From Forficula auricularia (Eukaryota; Arthropoda; Insecta; Dermaptera; Forficulidae): 64,000 nucleotides of DNA. The notes below the pieces were generated by a model. That model was not told the DNA's origin. It did not search any database and worked only from the letters and a program-made list of their open reading frames with translations. Numbering within the stretch: position 1 is the first letter of the stretch; each line of letters opens with the position of its first letter. Both the position numbers and the translations under genes were made by a program. The stretch is from NCBI GenBank assembly GCA_024734495.1, contig JALMQS010000061.1, forward strand, positions 5,943,321 to 6,007,320. Direction: 5' to 3'. This document shows positions 1-11,129 of this stretch, one piece after another.

Positions 1-281
1 ATGTTTCGTGTTATCAGGAACAGGGAAATTTATGTCTGGATCGCCAGATACATCGTTTTCCATGTAGTTCGGATAAGCGCAGCAAGGCTCGATCGATTCT
101 GTATAAATCTATTAACACTTGGTACAGCTTCAGGAATAATGGACTACAATGTCGTATAATATTAAAAAAAATTCAATTTATACCCTGGATGGTTACAATC
201 GAAAAAACTTACATACCTACACATCTATTTATTAATTTATAAAGAATGAAATGTTTAAATCAGCCCCAGGTTTTATTCAAA
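1..281. other. No gene recognised
   Basis: Short AT-rich start of the window. I see no open frame, tRNA or repeat end here that I can support. Confidence 0.4.
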
Positions 282-283
282 TA

Positions 284-1014
284 CAGTAAAAGCTCATTAT
301 TCGCGGGGTATATGTTCCATAAATATGCCGCGAATACAGAAACCGTGAATACGGAATGGTAATTTATATGGGATACGTTCCTAGGTGACAAAATAAAAAA
401 ATCAATTTAATTGAAGTTTTTGAACATTTTGATTAATTATCTTAAGACTTAGGCAATGGTTTGAAGAATTTTGTAATTTTCTCTTGCTTGGCAGTTTTTA
501 AAAGCTCCTTCAATTCAGACTGATACGCAGCAGTCGCATTAGCAATTTGCCTCTTAAAAATAAGTCTTCGTTCCATAGACGGATCAATGTTCATAAAGAA
601 ATCGCAAAGCTCATTTGCCATTCTTAAACCTTCATTAAGATTTTTCAAATTAAATGTCACGTTTCCAGTGCTTGTTGAAGACTCTTCTTCAATGGGCTGT
701 GAATTTAACATTTCAAAAACACCGATCGCGGCGAAGGCGGCTTATGTCAAAGTCCTCGGCGATATCATTTAACAACAAAGTTGTAATAAGATATATTTTA
801 CTTTTTTTATTAGTCCATTTGACGGCATTTACAAAGGATATTGGGTTGGATACCTATTGGAATCCTTTTATTATTATGTATGTACTTATTAGATCCGCGA
901 ATAAATAAATTTTTAGCCGCGAATATAGGAATTGGGTCGCATTTTTTTAATCCACGAATAGTGAAAACACGAATTAAGGAAGCGCGAATAAGGAGCTTTT
1001 ACTGTATATTCAAT
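284..1014. mobile_element. pogo/Tigger-like DNA transposon, decayed
   Basis: The element is bounded by TA on both sides (282-283 and 1015-1016). It has terminal inverted repeats starting CAGTAAAAGCTC, followed by TTATTCGCG-type sequence that recurs inside both ends. A TA duplication and CAGT termini are the signature of the pogo/Tigger branch of Tc1/mariner. It is 731 bp, much shorter than an autonomous element, and keeps only the C-terminal part of a transposase on the minus strand (442-711). It is therefore an internally deleted, inactive copy. Confidence 0.8.
442..711 (-). pseudogene. Tigger/pogo-type transposase, C-terminal remnant
   Basis: An 89-residue open frame inside the pogo-like element. 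It looks like the tail of Tigger-class (CENP-B/pogo-related) transposases: a helical stretch with NEGLRMANELCDFF, then MERRLIFKRQIANA and a basic end, ITKFFKPLPKS. That end resembles the PCNA-binding-like QxxIxxFF tail common in this family (TAKQEKITKFF is present). The DDE catalytic core and the N-terminal DNA-binding domains are absent, so it cannot be functional as a transposase. The start Met is only the first ATG in the remaining frame. Assignment to the family rests on recognition of the tail plus the TIR and TA context. Confidence 0.7.
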
Positions 1015-1016
1015 AG

Positions 1017-1608
1017 GGGATAAGCATGAAATTTGTATATAATCAAAATTATGTTTTTTAAGTACAGTAATATTATTTCTTTCGTAGTAATAAAACTTAA
1101 TTTGAGAAATTAGGTAATACTTAAAAGTTTAAAATTTGAACTATAGCCGACAACTGCGTGAAGATTGCTAAGTTGTAAGTTTATATGACAATGATATTAC
1201 GTCAGCATCTCCTCTACATCTAGTGTGACAGCTTGAGGTACATCTATTTGCCGAGATAGGTGAATTTGAAGGACATTTCGTTGGTTTGAGCGCTTTACCT
1301 ACTTGAAACTATCATTTAATAACATTATTTTTACCCCTTGGAAGAATCAAATGAATTTTAAAATACTTTTCTATGTAAATAGGCAGTATGAAGAACACTT
1401 GAAAAAAATATTTGAAAATGATGCTTATCCCTATTATAATTATAATACTGTCAACGTTTCAATGATTTTAATCTTATCATCATTAGGATGTAAAGCATAT
1501 ATAATTTGATTCTAGTAATGAAATGAATTTTTATATTTAAAAGTAAAATTGAATAGAAAACTGTAGACTTAGTCCGCTCTGTGCAAATTTTGATGATTTG
1601 TCATTTTT
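1017..1608. other. AT-rich, no gene recognised
   Basis: Contains an open frame at 1303-1509 of AT-driven composition with no family resemblance. I see no splice-bounded exon. Confidence 0.35.
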
Positions 1609-2426
1609 ACTTCACCTTACAGGGTATGGTCAAGTATTGTAATCATGCCTGAAAAAAGAGATTTTTTTGCTTCGTTTTTTTGAAATATCTCAAAAACGGC
1701 TGAAATTATTTTGATTAAAAAAATTGAGCGAAACCGTGGCGTTTTGTTCAACAAAAAAGCCTTAATGACTGAACATCGAAAAAAATTATATTTTACGAGA
1801 TATTAGTGAATTTGAAAAATGTCTGTAGTACGTTAATAAATTTTGTGTACGCTCTAGCTCAGTGTGAATATCAAAACGAAATTTCACATGTAGTTTTAGT
1901 GCATTGAGATTAAAAGCTGATTAGATTTTGGTTGAAAATTAACCAAAAATTAAGGTGGGGGGGAGAGGGGGTTAAAAAATTAAAATTATAAAATTTTCAA
2001 ACTAAAAAAAAAAACCAAGAAAAATTAAATTTACTGTAAAATGAGCCTATTATAAAAAAATAGAGTTATTATTTTTACCGGGGTTCAAAAAATATCAATA
2101 AAGTCCTAGACCTTTTGATCAATTTGTGCGAAACTTTCCATATGCACTCTATACGATCTTATGAAAATGACTGACAATCTGAAATTAATAGGGGCCAAAA
2201 AGAAGGGGAGGGGGGGGGGGTAAAAATATTTTCAAACAAAAATTGAAGAAAACTGATATTTCTAATAGAATAGTCTCATAATTAAAATGAGATAATATTA
2301 ATTGCTAATGGGAGCAAAATTAAGATGGAGGGTTCTTTCATAAATAATTATAAATTATTTTATTAAATATAAGAGAGGGGCCGGGTGTATGGTAAAGTCA
2401 TGTGGATGGCCACATTAGCTTATTTT
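1609..2426 (+). mobile_element. Family A dispersed element (G-tract minisatellite carrier), copy 1
   Basis: The left end reads like ACTTTACCATACAGGGTATGG (here with CACC/CCTT changes). The right end has TATGGTAAAGTC followed by GTGGATGGCCACAT and TTATTTT. The same order of blocks recurs at 58431-59350, 59955-60788 and inverted at 30766-31390: 'caaaaacggctgaaa', 'gagcgaaacc', 'aacatcgaaaaa', then a G-tract section. In this copy the internal 120-bp units are decayed but G-runs remain (2205-2220). The ends share the inverted word ACTTTACCATACA. There is no coding capacity, so the class is unknown; it is probably non-autonomous. Confidence 0.65.
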
Positions 2427-2689
2427 GTGAGCGAACATTTCGAGCTAGATACCTGAAGGTTGCCACAAATACAGTAATTATTAATACAAACTTTTGTTCA
2501 TAATATCGATTTGTTGGCTACAAAATATTCAAGATCTCAGCAGATGATAAAAGATTCAAATTATTGAAACGTCGGAATATCTTATTATCATTATATTCTT
2601 TCTTTAACATAGGTCAAAAGACCAAAGGTCAGAATATAATTTAAGTCATTTTATCCGTCATGAAATTATTTTAATTTTGTTAAGGGAGA

Positions 2690-2900
2690 ATGGTGTAGGT
2701 TCTTGGTGAAACATTTTAAATAAATTAAAGAAAATTTTGAAAAATTTAAGAAACTCTGTTTTTCTCTGTGAACTCCTGAAGATGTGAGCTCATACCCCAA
2801 AATATACATGATTCGTGCTAAACAAGCAACTTATCTTTTATTTTTGTGAAGCCTACGTAATATTTTAAATTTTAAAAAGGTTTCTTAAATTTATCAAACT
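2690..2900 (+). repeat. Fold-back repeat half with degenerate hammerhead-like core
   Basis: Begins with the GGTGAAACAT word seen at the ends of the other fold-back repeats (10.6, 29.7, 42.8, 52.5 kb). At 2776 it carries CTGAAGA followed by a poor stem and AAAA in place of GAAA. It resembles the 29.5-29.75 kb palindrome (shared 'gaactcctgaagatg', 'ataccccaaaatata', 'gtgaagcctac'). Only one arm is evident. Confidence 0.5.
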
Positions 2901-5007
2901 TTTCTTTAAATTATTTTAATTTTGTGGACTTATAAAAATATATTAAAAATAATTTGAAAATAACTTATAATTTTTTCAGATTTCGGTCCCAAAAAGAAAA
3001 TGTAATTTAAAGCTTCTACAAATTATTTTGATATTAATCCTGACAACGAAATTTCAAATTTATCAAAAACACCTTTGGAAAATTTTGAAAAGTTATCAAA
3101 TGACCTCAATTTATTAATTTTTTCAATAACCAATTCAGTCTTTAATGAGAATTAAAAAAATAATAATAAATATAATATTCACCACCTTGAAAATCTATTC
3201 TAAAATTTGTATTCAATAGATTGGTAATTATCTAAGTTTGAAAGGAGAATGAGACATCAAATTTTTATTTTCCATTTTCACTTAAAATATTCAAATATAA
3301 AATGTTTTTCAGTTAAATTTTATTAAATAAACAAGCTGATAGACATTTTTTTTAAGAAGAACGAATTAAAAAGGAAATGGATCTTTGGTCACGGAATAAA
3401 AAGGTGCAAACGTCTCCACTCATTCACACCTGCACCTGCAAAATGCCACTTTTTTAAGTTAAAAATCGTTTTCATAGAAGAGCAAGCTTCAAATATGGCA
3501 GGTGGGACCTTAAAGAGGCCTAATAGACTATCGAAAGAGGAGGGGCGGAAGAGGTCGAGTGGTCACCTGGATGGCTATCAATGACTATTCTTTTCATGCT
3601 TTAAACGATAATTAAAAAACAGTTTTCGTTTATTCTACGCTTTGGAAGAATTTTTCGGTTTAGAGGATAATAGAAAAGTATATTATTCGATTAGTTTTAA
3701 ATATTGAGTAAATTTACCAAAAAAAGGGTCGAAATGACTATTTATTCTCAAATGAATTTAAAATTATCTAAGTTTAATAAATTAAACAGAGTTTTATATA
3801 CTCGATGGCCATAAATTAAGGGTGTATTTGAGAGATCATTTAAAATCGAAAATGTCAAAAAACGTTTGGAATTATAGAATTAAATAAATTAGTGATTATT
3901 GCATTCTCTTTTCACAATGCAAGGGTCCACCGGACTACAGAGGTTATACTTTTATCCCCCTTTAAAAATCACACTCCATAAATACTGGCTATTATTAAAA
4001 ATTGTATAACTCCATTATTTTCTTGAATTTATTAAATATTGAAAATCAAAATGTGTATAAAATTACTATCTTTAGTTTTTAAAGTTGAGAATTATTTAAA
4101 TAACGCTATATGAAATTAATATTATTTAAAAATTTTACATTATCTAATCAAAATAAATCAATAACTACTTTATGATGGATGGGAATTTTTTTTAGTTTTT
4201 TTATTCAGGATTTTGGATTTAAATATTTTTTATTTCCGGTTTGGCCTTCGACCGACGCGACGGCGACGTGAATCAATCCACTGTGCGATTTCTTATAATT
4301 TTTCTAGGAGGTAAAACAGGATGGATGCTCAGAAAAATTCATAAGACTTAAATGGAAATTTAAATAAGGATGCCTAGAAGGCGCTAGAAATAAATATTTA
4401 CTTTGACCAAGGGGGTAAAAATTTTAAATTGGGTCAAACCATCTCCTCTCCGACAGTAAATCTATATTAAACATTCCAACATTCTGTATAGAAAAATTAG
4501 GATATTTAAAGAGAAATTATTTTTAATAATAAATTACACGTCCAAATGGGAGGTGAAATGACATACCGAAGTTTTCGTTTTTATAACAACAGAAATAATT
4601 TTAAAACCAAGCTTTTTTCATGTATATTTTCAACTTTTTTAATATTTAAATATTTATAAAGATTTCAGAACTAGAGAGGGAGAAAACACATTAGTTTTTT
4701 TTATATTTCATTTAAATTAACAATTTTAATAAATCCTAATTTTTCCGGAGCTCTAAAAATGATCTATTTCCAGTTAGTCATGTCCTCTTGTAGTAATAAT
4801 GAAATATGATTTGAATATATATCATATATAGGTATATATTCTGTCAATTGTTTGAGTTACAGCGAACAATAATTTCTAGAGCCCTTGAGCAAACCCTCTG
4901 ATTTAATATAAAAGCTGATTGTTAATATTTCGCAAAATCTTACACTAAATTTATTGACCATATAAATTTCGTTATATTAACTAATCTTCGGAAAGCATTA
5001 TTAGTTT
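2901..5007. other. AT-rich, no gene; short higher-complexity islands
   Basis: Mostly AT-rich with no exon I can support. Two patches stand out in base composition: 3405-3595 and 4236-4300. The second has the run GACGCGACGGCGACG. Either could be regulatory or an unrecognised repeat. Confidence 0.3.
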
Positions 5008-5345
5008 TTGAATAGAATAGCGACAAATGGAGCTGATCAGATCGAGATTTATATCTGGCCCGAAAGACACAAAAGAGAAATTTGTCACACAAGTGGAAGC
5101 CCTGCTTGTGGTTCAGGGTGTGACCAAAAGGAATATCCCAATAAATACTTGATATCCCTCCGGAACCGAAAGAGAGAGATCAAAGAGAACCTCTATTATT
5201 TATTTATTTATTGTCGAAATGGCAACCTCTTGAAAATCATTTAGGCAGAACGAATTTACCAGGGCCTTTTGTCTCTTTCTCTTTTTCGGGCCACTTGAAA
5301 AGCACCTGGAAGGGAGTGAGAAGAAGACCTCCCAGAGGAACGGTC
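5008..5345. other. Higher-complexity block, function unknown
   Basis: More balanced base composition than the surroundings, with a 78-codon open frame (5008-5244) that matches no family I know. Purine-rich and pyrimidine-rich patches alternate ('gaaagagagagatcaaagag', 'cttttgtctctttctc'). It could be a cis-regulatory block or old repeat; I see no splice-supported exon. Confidence 0.25.
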
Positions 5346-5610
5346 AAAGAAAAACATTTTTGAAAATAATCTACGTAAATATTGAGTAAAAATTGAACAT
5401 ATTATTGAAAATGTTTGCTATTCTTAGCAAAAATTAATTCAAGCTGAAAAGCATTTTAAATTATTCTCTATTTATTAAAAATTTATTTTGAAACCTGTTT
5501 ACAAAAAATTAAAAGAAAAGTGAATAGTTTTTCATGATCTTGTGTATTGCAAAAATTTGGAAGGGATGATTGCGCAGGGCCAAGAAGCAATCCTTTGTGT
5601 CCTATTATAG

Positions 5611-6347
5611 CAGAGGTCGGGGAACTTTTTTAGCTATTACCCCAAAATATTTTGGCGAAGGTCGCTGTTACCCCTACATTCTGAAGAGCAAAAAAAAGCA
5701 AGGTAAATGTATATTATTTATTATTTATTGAATTAATTGGAATCTGTAAGTAAATAAAAATTGTAAACATTAACATAATTCAAACGCTTTTACGTTTTAG
5801 AAAAATGTTGTTTCATTTTCGCTAAAATCACTTCAAAATTATAACTTTTTGACGCGAGGGCAATTTGAGTACAGTCGTCGGCATTCAGCCGATTTCTGTT
5901 CTTATAGTTTTTATGTTTAATAATGTCGGAAATCCTTGTTCGCAAAGGTATGTCGTTTCAAATGGCAGCAACTTTTTTATGGCCTTCTCATGTGCAATTT
6001 TAAAAGCCTTTGCAGCTTCTGACATCCAAAAGGACGACAGATCTCTTTTGTTCTCAAATTGTATGCGAGCTTCATTATTACACCGGAGTTCAAGAAGTGC
6101 TTCTGCTAAGCCTTAGTATACGAACACTCAACATGACAAAAAACGCATAAGTTTTATTAATGTTATTATATTTTTTTAACTTTTATCAATTTTACGAATT
6201 TGAATTTAAAATTGAAAAGTGGAAAGCTGTCAAAGTAAAAATACTATAACAGTTTATAAAATAGACAATTTAAAAAATGTCTTTATTACCCCTGATAGTT
6301 TCATTGGTACACCATTTTGGTTAATTTACCCAGTTCCCCAACCGCTG
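5611..6347 (-). mobile_element. hAT DNA transposon, decayed, with 8-bp target duplication
   Basis: Flanked by a perfect 8-bp duplication TATTATAG (5603-5610 and 6348-6355). The termini are CAGAGGTCGGGGAACT and, inverted, CAGCGGTTGGGGAACT, typical hAT ends. The duplication has TA at positions 4-5, the pattern known for Buster-type hATs. A C-terminal transposase remnant lies inside on the minus strand. Confidence 0.85.
5885..6112 (-). pseudogene. hAT transposase C-terminal (dimerisation) remnant
   Basis: The minus-strand frame reads LRCNNEARIQFENK, DLSSFW, KKLLPFETTYLCEQGF and LLNIKT in order. This is the classic C-terminal hAT dimerisation block, in which (F/Y)LCE.GFS.LLNIK(T/S) is highly conserved. 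It ends at a TGA (5885-5887). The next conserved piece (NRNRLNADD) continues in another frame just downstream, so a frameshift has ended the gene. The N-terminal zinc finger and the catalytic DDE part are missing. The plus-strand open frame at 5865-6116 is only its shadow. Confidence 0.8.
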
Positions 6348-6355
6348 TATTATAG

Positions 6356-8760
6356 TAATAATGATAACCAACAGTCAATATAGAAAGTAGATTTTAAATT
6401 TTAGATTTGGAGGATGTAGAGTAAGGAGTAATCTATCTTTCTGAAGCCTTGAGAGAACAAAGGCTTGTGAAATTATTCTCTGTCTAAGAAAAATGTATAT
6501 AGAAAATTATATTCACAAAAATCAAAAGAAAAACGAAAAACTTTTCCAAGAATCGGCACGGTCTCCGCAAAATTTGGTGATAGGCTAATTATTTGACAGT
6601 GAATGAATGGTTTTAGCTAAAAACTGTAGCACAAACTTATTAATACAAACATATTTAGATAATGTTTCTGATTTTCTGCATTTTACATCTGGAAATTCTG
6701 GAGCGAGAAAGCTAAGAATCTACCACAATTATAGTTGTTCATTTTGGAAATAAATAAAGTAAAAAATTTGGACATGTTATGTTATGTTATGTTAGTGTTT
6801 TTTCATCATAGGCTCCACGACGAGCGCTTGATGAAAGTCATGATTTAAAAAATAAAACAATAAATAAACAAATAAATAGAATAAAATTTACAAACAAACA
6901 AAACAAATAAATAAATAAAACAAATATACAAAGTAATCCTGCCGAGTATATGTCAGAAATCAAGTCCAGGCATGATCGTCGTCTAAAAACCAGAATGAAC
7001 TTTATATAAGACCCTGCTCTTGATTTATCAGAGATATTAAAATCTAAATAAAATAAAAGTATGGTTGAAGATGATTCGTGTCTACTTTTCAGACAGTTAT
7101 AACCTAGATTAAGGAAAAAATGTGAAAACAATACTATGGTCCTCTGAGGGGTAATTAAAATACTTATCTTTCTACTTTATTTTAGACGTGTCTCCAGCCT
7201 GCAATACTTCAAAAGTTCCACCTGAGTACTTTCTCAGAATACATACTCACATATTATAACGTGTTACACCTATTTGTTTTCTTTCTCATCAATAAAACAA
7301 CTTCTTTTTTTATTTTGTACTTTTTCTAATATTGCTTAGCCATGGTCATAAATTTATTTTTCCAGCAGAAGACACACTCTTTTCATTGTCTCCTTCATTA
7401 CAAACTTGCTTGGTAAATTTTAGCTCTTTAGCCCGAATTTTTCAAAAGTTCTAACTAGCATCAAAACTTCTAACTTAAAGTTATTAAGTTGAAATTTGGA
7501 ACTTTTTAATATACAAGATATAACTAAAATAAAGCAATGTAAACTTTGAATCGCTATATAAGTAGAACGTTTGGGTGCATAATCTGTTTACCCTTTCAGC
7601 TACACGAACCAATTTCAGACACAAATATTATCTCAAAAGAAACTAAATCAAGCCCTCTAAGCATGACGATAGCTAGTGGAGGTGGAGTTTAGGGTGTCTA
7701 CCCCCTTCCCCCCGAAATGTTGAGGTAAACATCAAAATTTCACAGTATATAAATAAACGTTAAATAAAAATTTAATAAAAAAATACTCTAATAATAATAA
7801 CAATCTGGTCATCTGTGAGATTATGTCTCCTACTCCTAGGAGCATAAACTATGTACTTCCCTAACTTCACAGCCTGCGATAAATTGTTTTGGCTATGGCC
7901 TTGCCTCTAAGTACTGAAACGGAATATTAAATGGAGTAATTGGGGTTAATGGATACTCTTTTATAACCTTTTAGTTTTGCAAGATTAATAAAATTGTTTA
8001 ATTGTATAGCTAAATAAATAAAAAACTTTAAAATGTTTTAACTACCTACAATATTATTGTACTAAAATATATATTATTAGAAGATAAGAATAGCGATTAT
8101 TCTCTCGAGTCACATTCTCATGAATGGAGGCATTTCTGCTTTAATATTTGCTCTTTTCTAAAAGGATTATTATTAGAATAGTATGCGAGAGCAAAAGGTC
8201 CTTTTGAGGCGCATTTAAGATGCTTAATGGAGTGGTTAATGTCAATCGCACAGTCTGTGGTCGGTTTTTACTTGTAGTTTACAGTTGTCCCTCTCCTTTC
8301 CATCCTACCCATTCACTCGTTAGCTCTTTTTTTGGACATTTTTACAAATTCGAACAAGAAATTGGTGCATTAATGGAAAATAAATGTGCTATTGTTGAAA
8401 GTATTTTTCACGTTTTTTTTTTTTTTTTTGAATGAATTCATACCTCGTTGAATGAATGAGGAGTGTAGTGTAGGACAAGACGACCAGGACCCGAGAGAGG
8501 CGGAGCCAGGCATACTTCATCTCCTTCATTCAAGGACTGCAAGCAGAGTTCCTTTGTGTACAACAAAAAAGGTACTTTTGCCTTTTTAATCATATCAGGG
8601 ACCCACAAGAGGCTTGTTAACGAAATGTTATCACCTGGAAAAAAAGAAAATAACCTTTAGTACTTTTTTGACCTTGTTATTTTCAAGTGAAGTCTGAGAA
8701 ATTCAACAAAAAATTTACAAGTTTCGGATTGGTTGTCAATTTAATGATTAAAAAATATTT
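6356..8760. other. AT-rich, no gene; microsatellites and repeat scraps
   Basis: Holds an (ATGTT)n microsatellite near 6776-6794 and an (AAAT)n/(AAAC)n stretch near 6840-6935 that produces a spurious hydrophobic open frame. At 7345-7405 there is a short copy of the 'ccagcagaagacacactctttt...gtctccttca' fold-back repeat also seen at 33.6 and 47.8 kb. 8440-8640 is less AT-rich but unassigned. Confidence 0.4.
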
Positions 8761-9559
8761 TTATTCCACCCCCCCCCCCCCTTTATTTTTATCCTAAAAA
8801 ATATTTCATTTTTTTTTATTTATTTTTCATAGATATCCAATATTTTATTTTCATTGATCGACATTGACAGTATAAATACCAATAATATTATTCGATAGCC
8901 AGATTTTTTTTTTTGGGGGGGGGGGGGGTTGGTGAGGATGAATTTTATTTTATTGGAAAAAAAATAGAATTTTTCAAAAATAATTATGTGTAGGTAATTT
9001 GATAAAGAAATATTAAAATAAAACTAATAAAGGCCATAGAATAAAAATAAAACCAATAAAGGCCATAGGACGATAAGCATAGTGAATCGGCCCCAGAAGG
9101 ATATCTGGATCATCATTTGTGGGTATGTTGGTACTAATAAGATATGTTGATCCTGCAAGTTTCAGATCTTTATCTACTTTGGTTTTTGAATAAATCAGAA
9201 AAAAAATCTCAAAACAGGCTTGATCGATTTGAATGAAATTCGGTCATATCATAGAGCTATATAAAGGCTTTAATCGGGAAAAATAACAACTCATAATCTT
9301 CATAATAACCGTTTGAAAGAGGCGATTTTATTCGAAATTGTTTTTTTTCTCTATGATAACGTTTTCGTACAATTTTGAAACTAATTTTTTTTTATATGTT
9401 TTTCGATGTAAAATAACCTCTCAAATCCACAAATTGATCGAAAAGGTACGCCATATTGAAAATAATAAAAAACTGATTTTTTAAAACGCGTTTCACTGAA
9501 CACTTTTATGGCAATTAGAATTTACTGATGTTGGTTGAGATTGGTTCCAAGGTCTAGAA
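8761..9559. other. Homopolymer tracts and AT-rich spacer
   Basis: A 13-base C run (8769-8781) and a 14-base G run (8915-8928) lie 130 bp apart in very AT-rich DNA. The rest has no supported feature. Confidence 0.4.
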
Positions 9560-9614
9560 CAGTGGTTTTTAACCGGTGGTCCCTGAAAGCACCATATGTG
9601 GTCCGCGAAGTCAT

Positions 9615-9904
9615 CCTTCTTCTTCTTTAAGTGTCATATCAGGTCTCCCTGACGTTTTGGCTACTCTCCACATATACCTGTGCGGAGTGTGTTTAGCTGA
9701 TTTTGCACAGATATACGGGACCTACTTTTTAACGCCGGTTCCGAACGGAAAGTTTGGAGAGGTTACTAGACAATTATACTCTTGGTAGGTTTCCATTGCT
9801 TTCCAAGAGGCGTCGACTGCAAATATCTGCCGAGACTCGGTCTCGAATCAGCGTATTTTAGGCCAGCGGCCCGACACTCTAACCACTGACCCACAGTCCC
9901 CTCT
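9615..9904 (-). mobile_element. tRNA-derived SINE (family 2), nested in hAT
   Basis: Read on the minus strand it starts with a tRNA-like head: box A-like GTCAGTGGTTAGAGTG and box B-like ATTCGAGACC. A body follows containing 'gcaatggaaacc', and it ends in an (AAG)n-type tail. It is flanked by GAAGTCAT at 9607-9614 and 9905-9912, a duplication made from hAT sequence. A related copy lies at 37030-37263. Confidence 0.8.
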
Positions 9905-10160
9905 GAAGTCATGCTAAAATGATTAAATAAATAAATAACAAGTCGCTAAAATCGATCTGGGGATCAACAATGTCGAAAGAAACAACTTTTCTGCGTTTGG
10001 TACTCTGAATCCAATTATTGACGTGCTGTGTCTTGAGATTAAAGGAGAAATACAAAAGACATTACACTTCATTTGTGCGCAAAACTTGAAAAATAAAATC
10101 AATCGCTTTTTCCTGACTGCGAGGACAAAGGTATTCGGAAACTAATTCGCAATCATTTCA

Positions 10161-10490
10161 TTGTCAACATTTCTGAAGTGCCTGATGATAATTGAAATGC
10201 AACACGATAGTAAGTGCAAGGATACATTCGAGACAGGAATTAAACTTGAAGATTTTTGGAGCCAAAAAGCAATTTCTTTCTCTAAAATTCGAGAAATTGC
10301 TTTATGTACCTATCCTTATTTTCAACCACATACTTATACGAACAGAGATTCCCGGCTCTATTGTTAATTAAATATAAACATGGAAATCGTTTGGATGCCA
10401 GTACAGGACATGCGTTTGGCTTTGAGTAGCACTGTACCAAAGATTCAGCAATTAGTAAAAGAATGCAGTCACAAAAATCGCACTGAAATA
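10161..10490 (+). pseudogene. hAT transposase C-terminal remnant, frameshifted
   Basis: The frame reads IEMQHDSKCKDTFE, then KLEDFWSQK and YPYFQ, which matches the region before the hAT dimerisation block (ELQ.DS..K..F....L..FW). After a stop, another frame gives GNRLDA and a further shift gives MRLALSSTVPKIQQLVKE, the standard end of these transposases (NRLD...DLRLALS...P.I..LVKE). Several frame breaks and the missing LCE.GFS block show that it is dead. It sits inside the element with hAT ends and duplication. Confidence 0.72.
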
Positions 10491-10581
10491 ATATAATTAA
10501 TTTGAAATTTTCGTAAATAATAAATATTCTTGGTTTTAATTAGTAGAGATTGTGTGGTGTTGGTGCAAGGTGAAACATCTT

Positions 10582-10981
10582 TAATAAAGATAAGAGTAAA
10601 TAAATATTATATTTAATATTGATTTACTATGAGTTAAGAATACTAGGTCACTTATTTGACATTAAAATTAAAAAATTAAAAGATATAAATTTTTTTTTCT
10701 TTTTCAATATATATATTTCGGGCTATCAACCCATCTTCAGGAAGTACAGAAAGTAACTGAGTTCTTTCAGTTACTTTCTGTACTTCCTGAAGATGAGTTC
10801 TTTCAGTTACTTTCTGTACTTCCTGAAGATGGGTTGATAGCCCGAAATATATATTTTGAAAAAGAAAAAAAATTTATATCTTTTTAATTTTTTAATTTTA
10901 ATGTGAAATAAGTGACCTAGTATCCTTAACTCATAGTAAATCAATATTAAATATAATATTTATTTACTCTTATCTTTATTC
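10582..10981. repeat. 400-bp fold-back palindrome with two hammerhead-like cores
   Basis: Near-perfect inverted repeat with arms of about 160-200 bp (AATAAAGATAAGAGTAAA... mirrored at the other end). Each arm carries CTGAAGA, T, then GGGTT pairing with AGCCC, then GAAA: on the minus strand at 10716-10740 and on the plus strand at 10823-10847. The centre repeats 'cagttactttctgtacttcctgaagat'. It lies in the hAT element. A related piece is at 20341-20465. Confidence 0.8.
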
Positions 10982-11129
10982 TTGGTCGTGGTGATTAATT
11001 TTATACGTATTTTTTTATAGAACATTATAATAATTTATATTAAACCAAACAGTTGGTGGTCCATGGCAAGACAAAAAATTAATCAAATGGTCACTCGTCA
11101 ACAAAAGGTCAAGAACCACTGGTCTAGAA

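Larger units (their letters stand above)
9560..11121 (+). mobile_element. hAT DNA transposon with nested SINE and fold-back repeat
   Basis: Flanked by a perfect 8-bp duplication GTCTAGAA (9552-9559 and 11122-11129). The ends are CAGTGGTTTTTAACCGG and, inverted, CAGTGGTTCTTGACC, characteristic of one hAT group. The interior holds, in order, a SINE (9615-9904) with its own duplication, a frameshifted transposase C-terminus (about 10161-10490), and a palindromic repeat (10582-10981). The nesting gives a relative age order: hAT first, then the two insertions. Confidence 0.88.

Noticed and set aside
5865..6116. 83-codon plus-strand open frame
   Set aside because: Antisense of the hAT transposase remnant, whose minus-strand frame has the LCEQGF...LLNIK block.
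6838..7131. Membrane-protein-like open frame (hydrophobic, Phe/Leu/Ile-rich)
   Set aside because: Produced by (AAAT)n/(AAAC)n simple sequence read on the minus strand.
8769..8928. C-run and G-run as arms of one inverted repeat
   Set aside because: The sequences beside the two runs are not complementary beyond the homopolymers.
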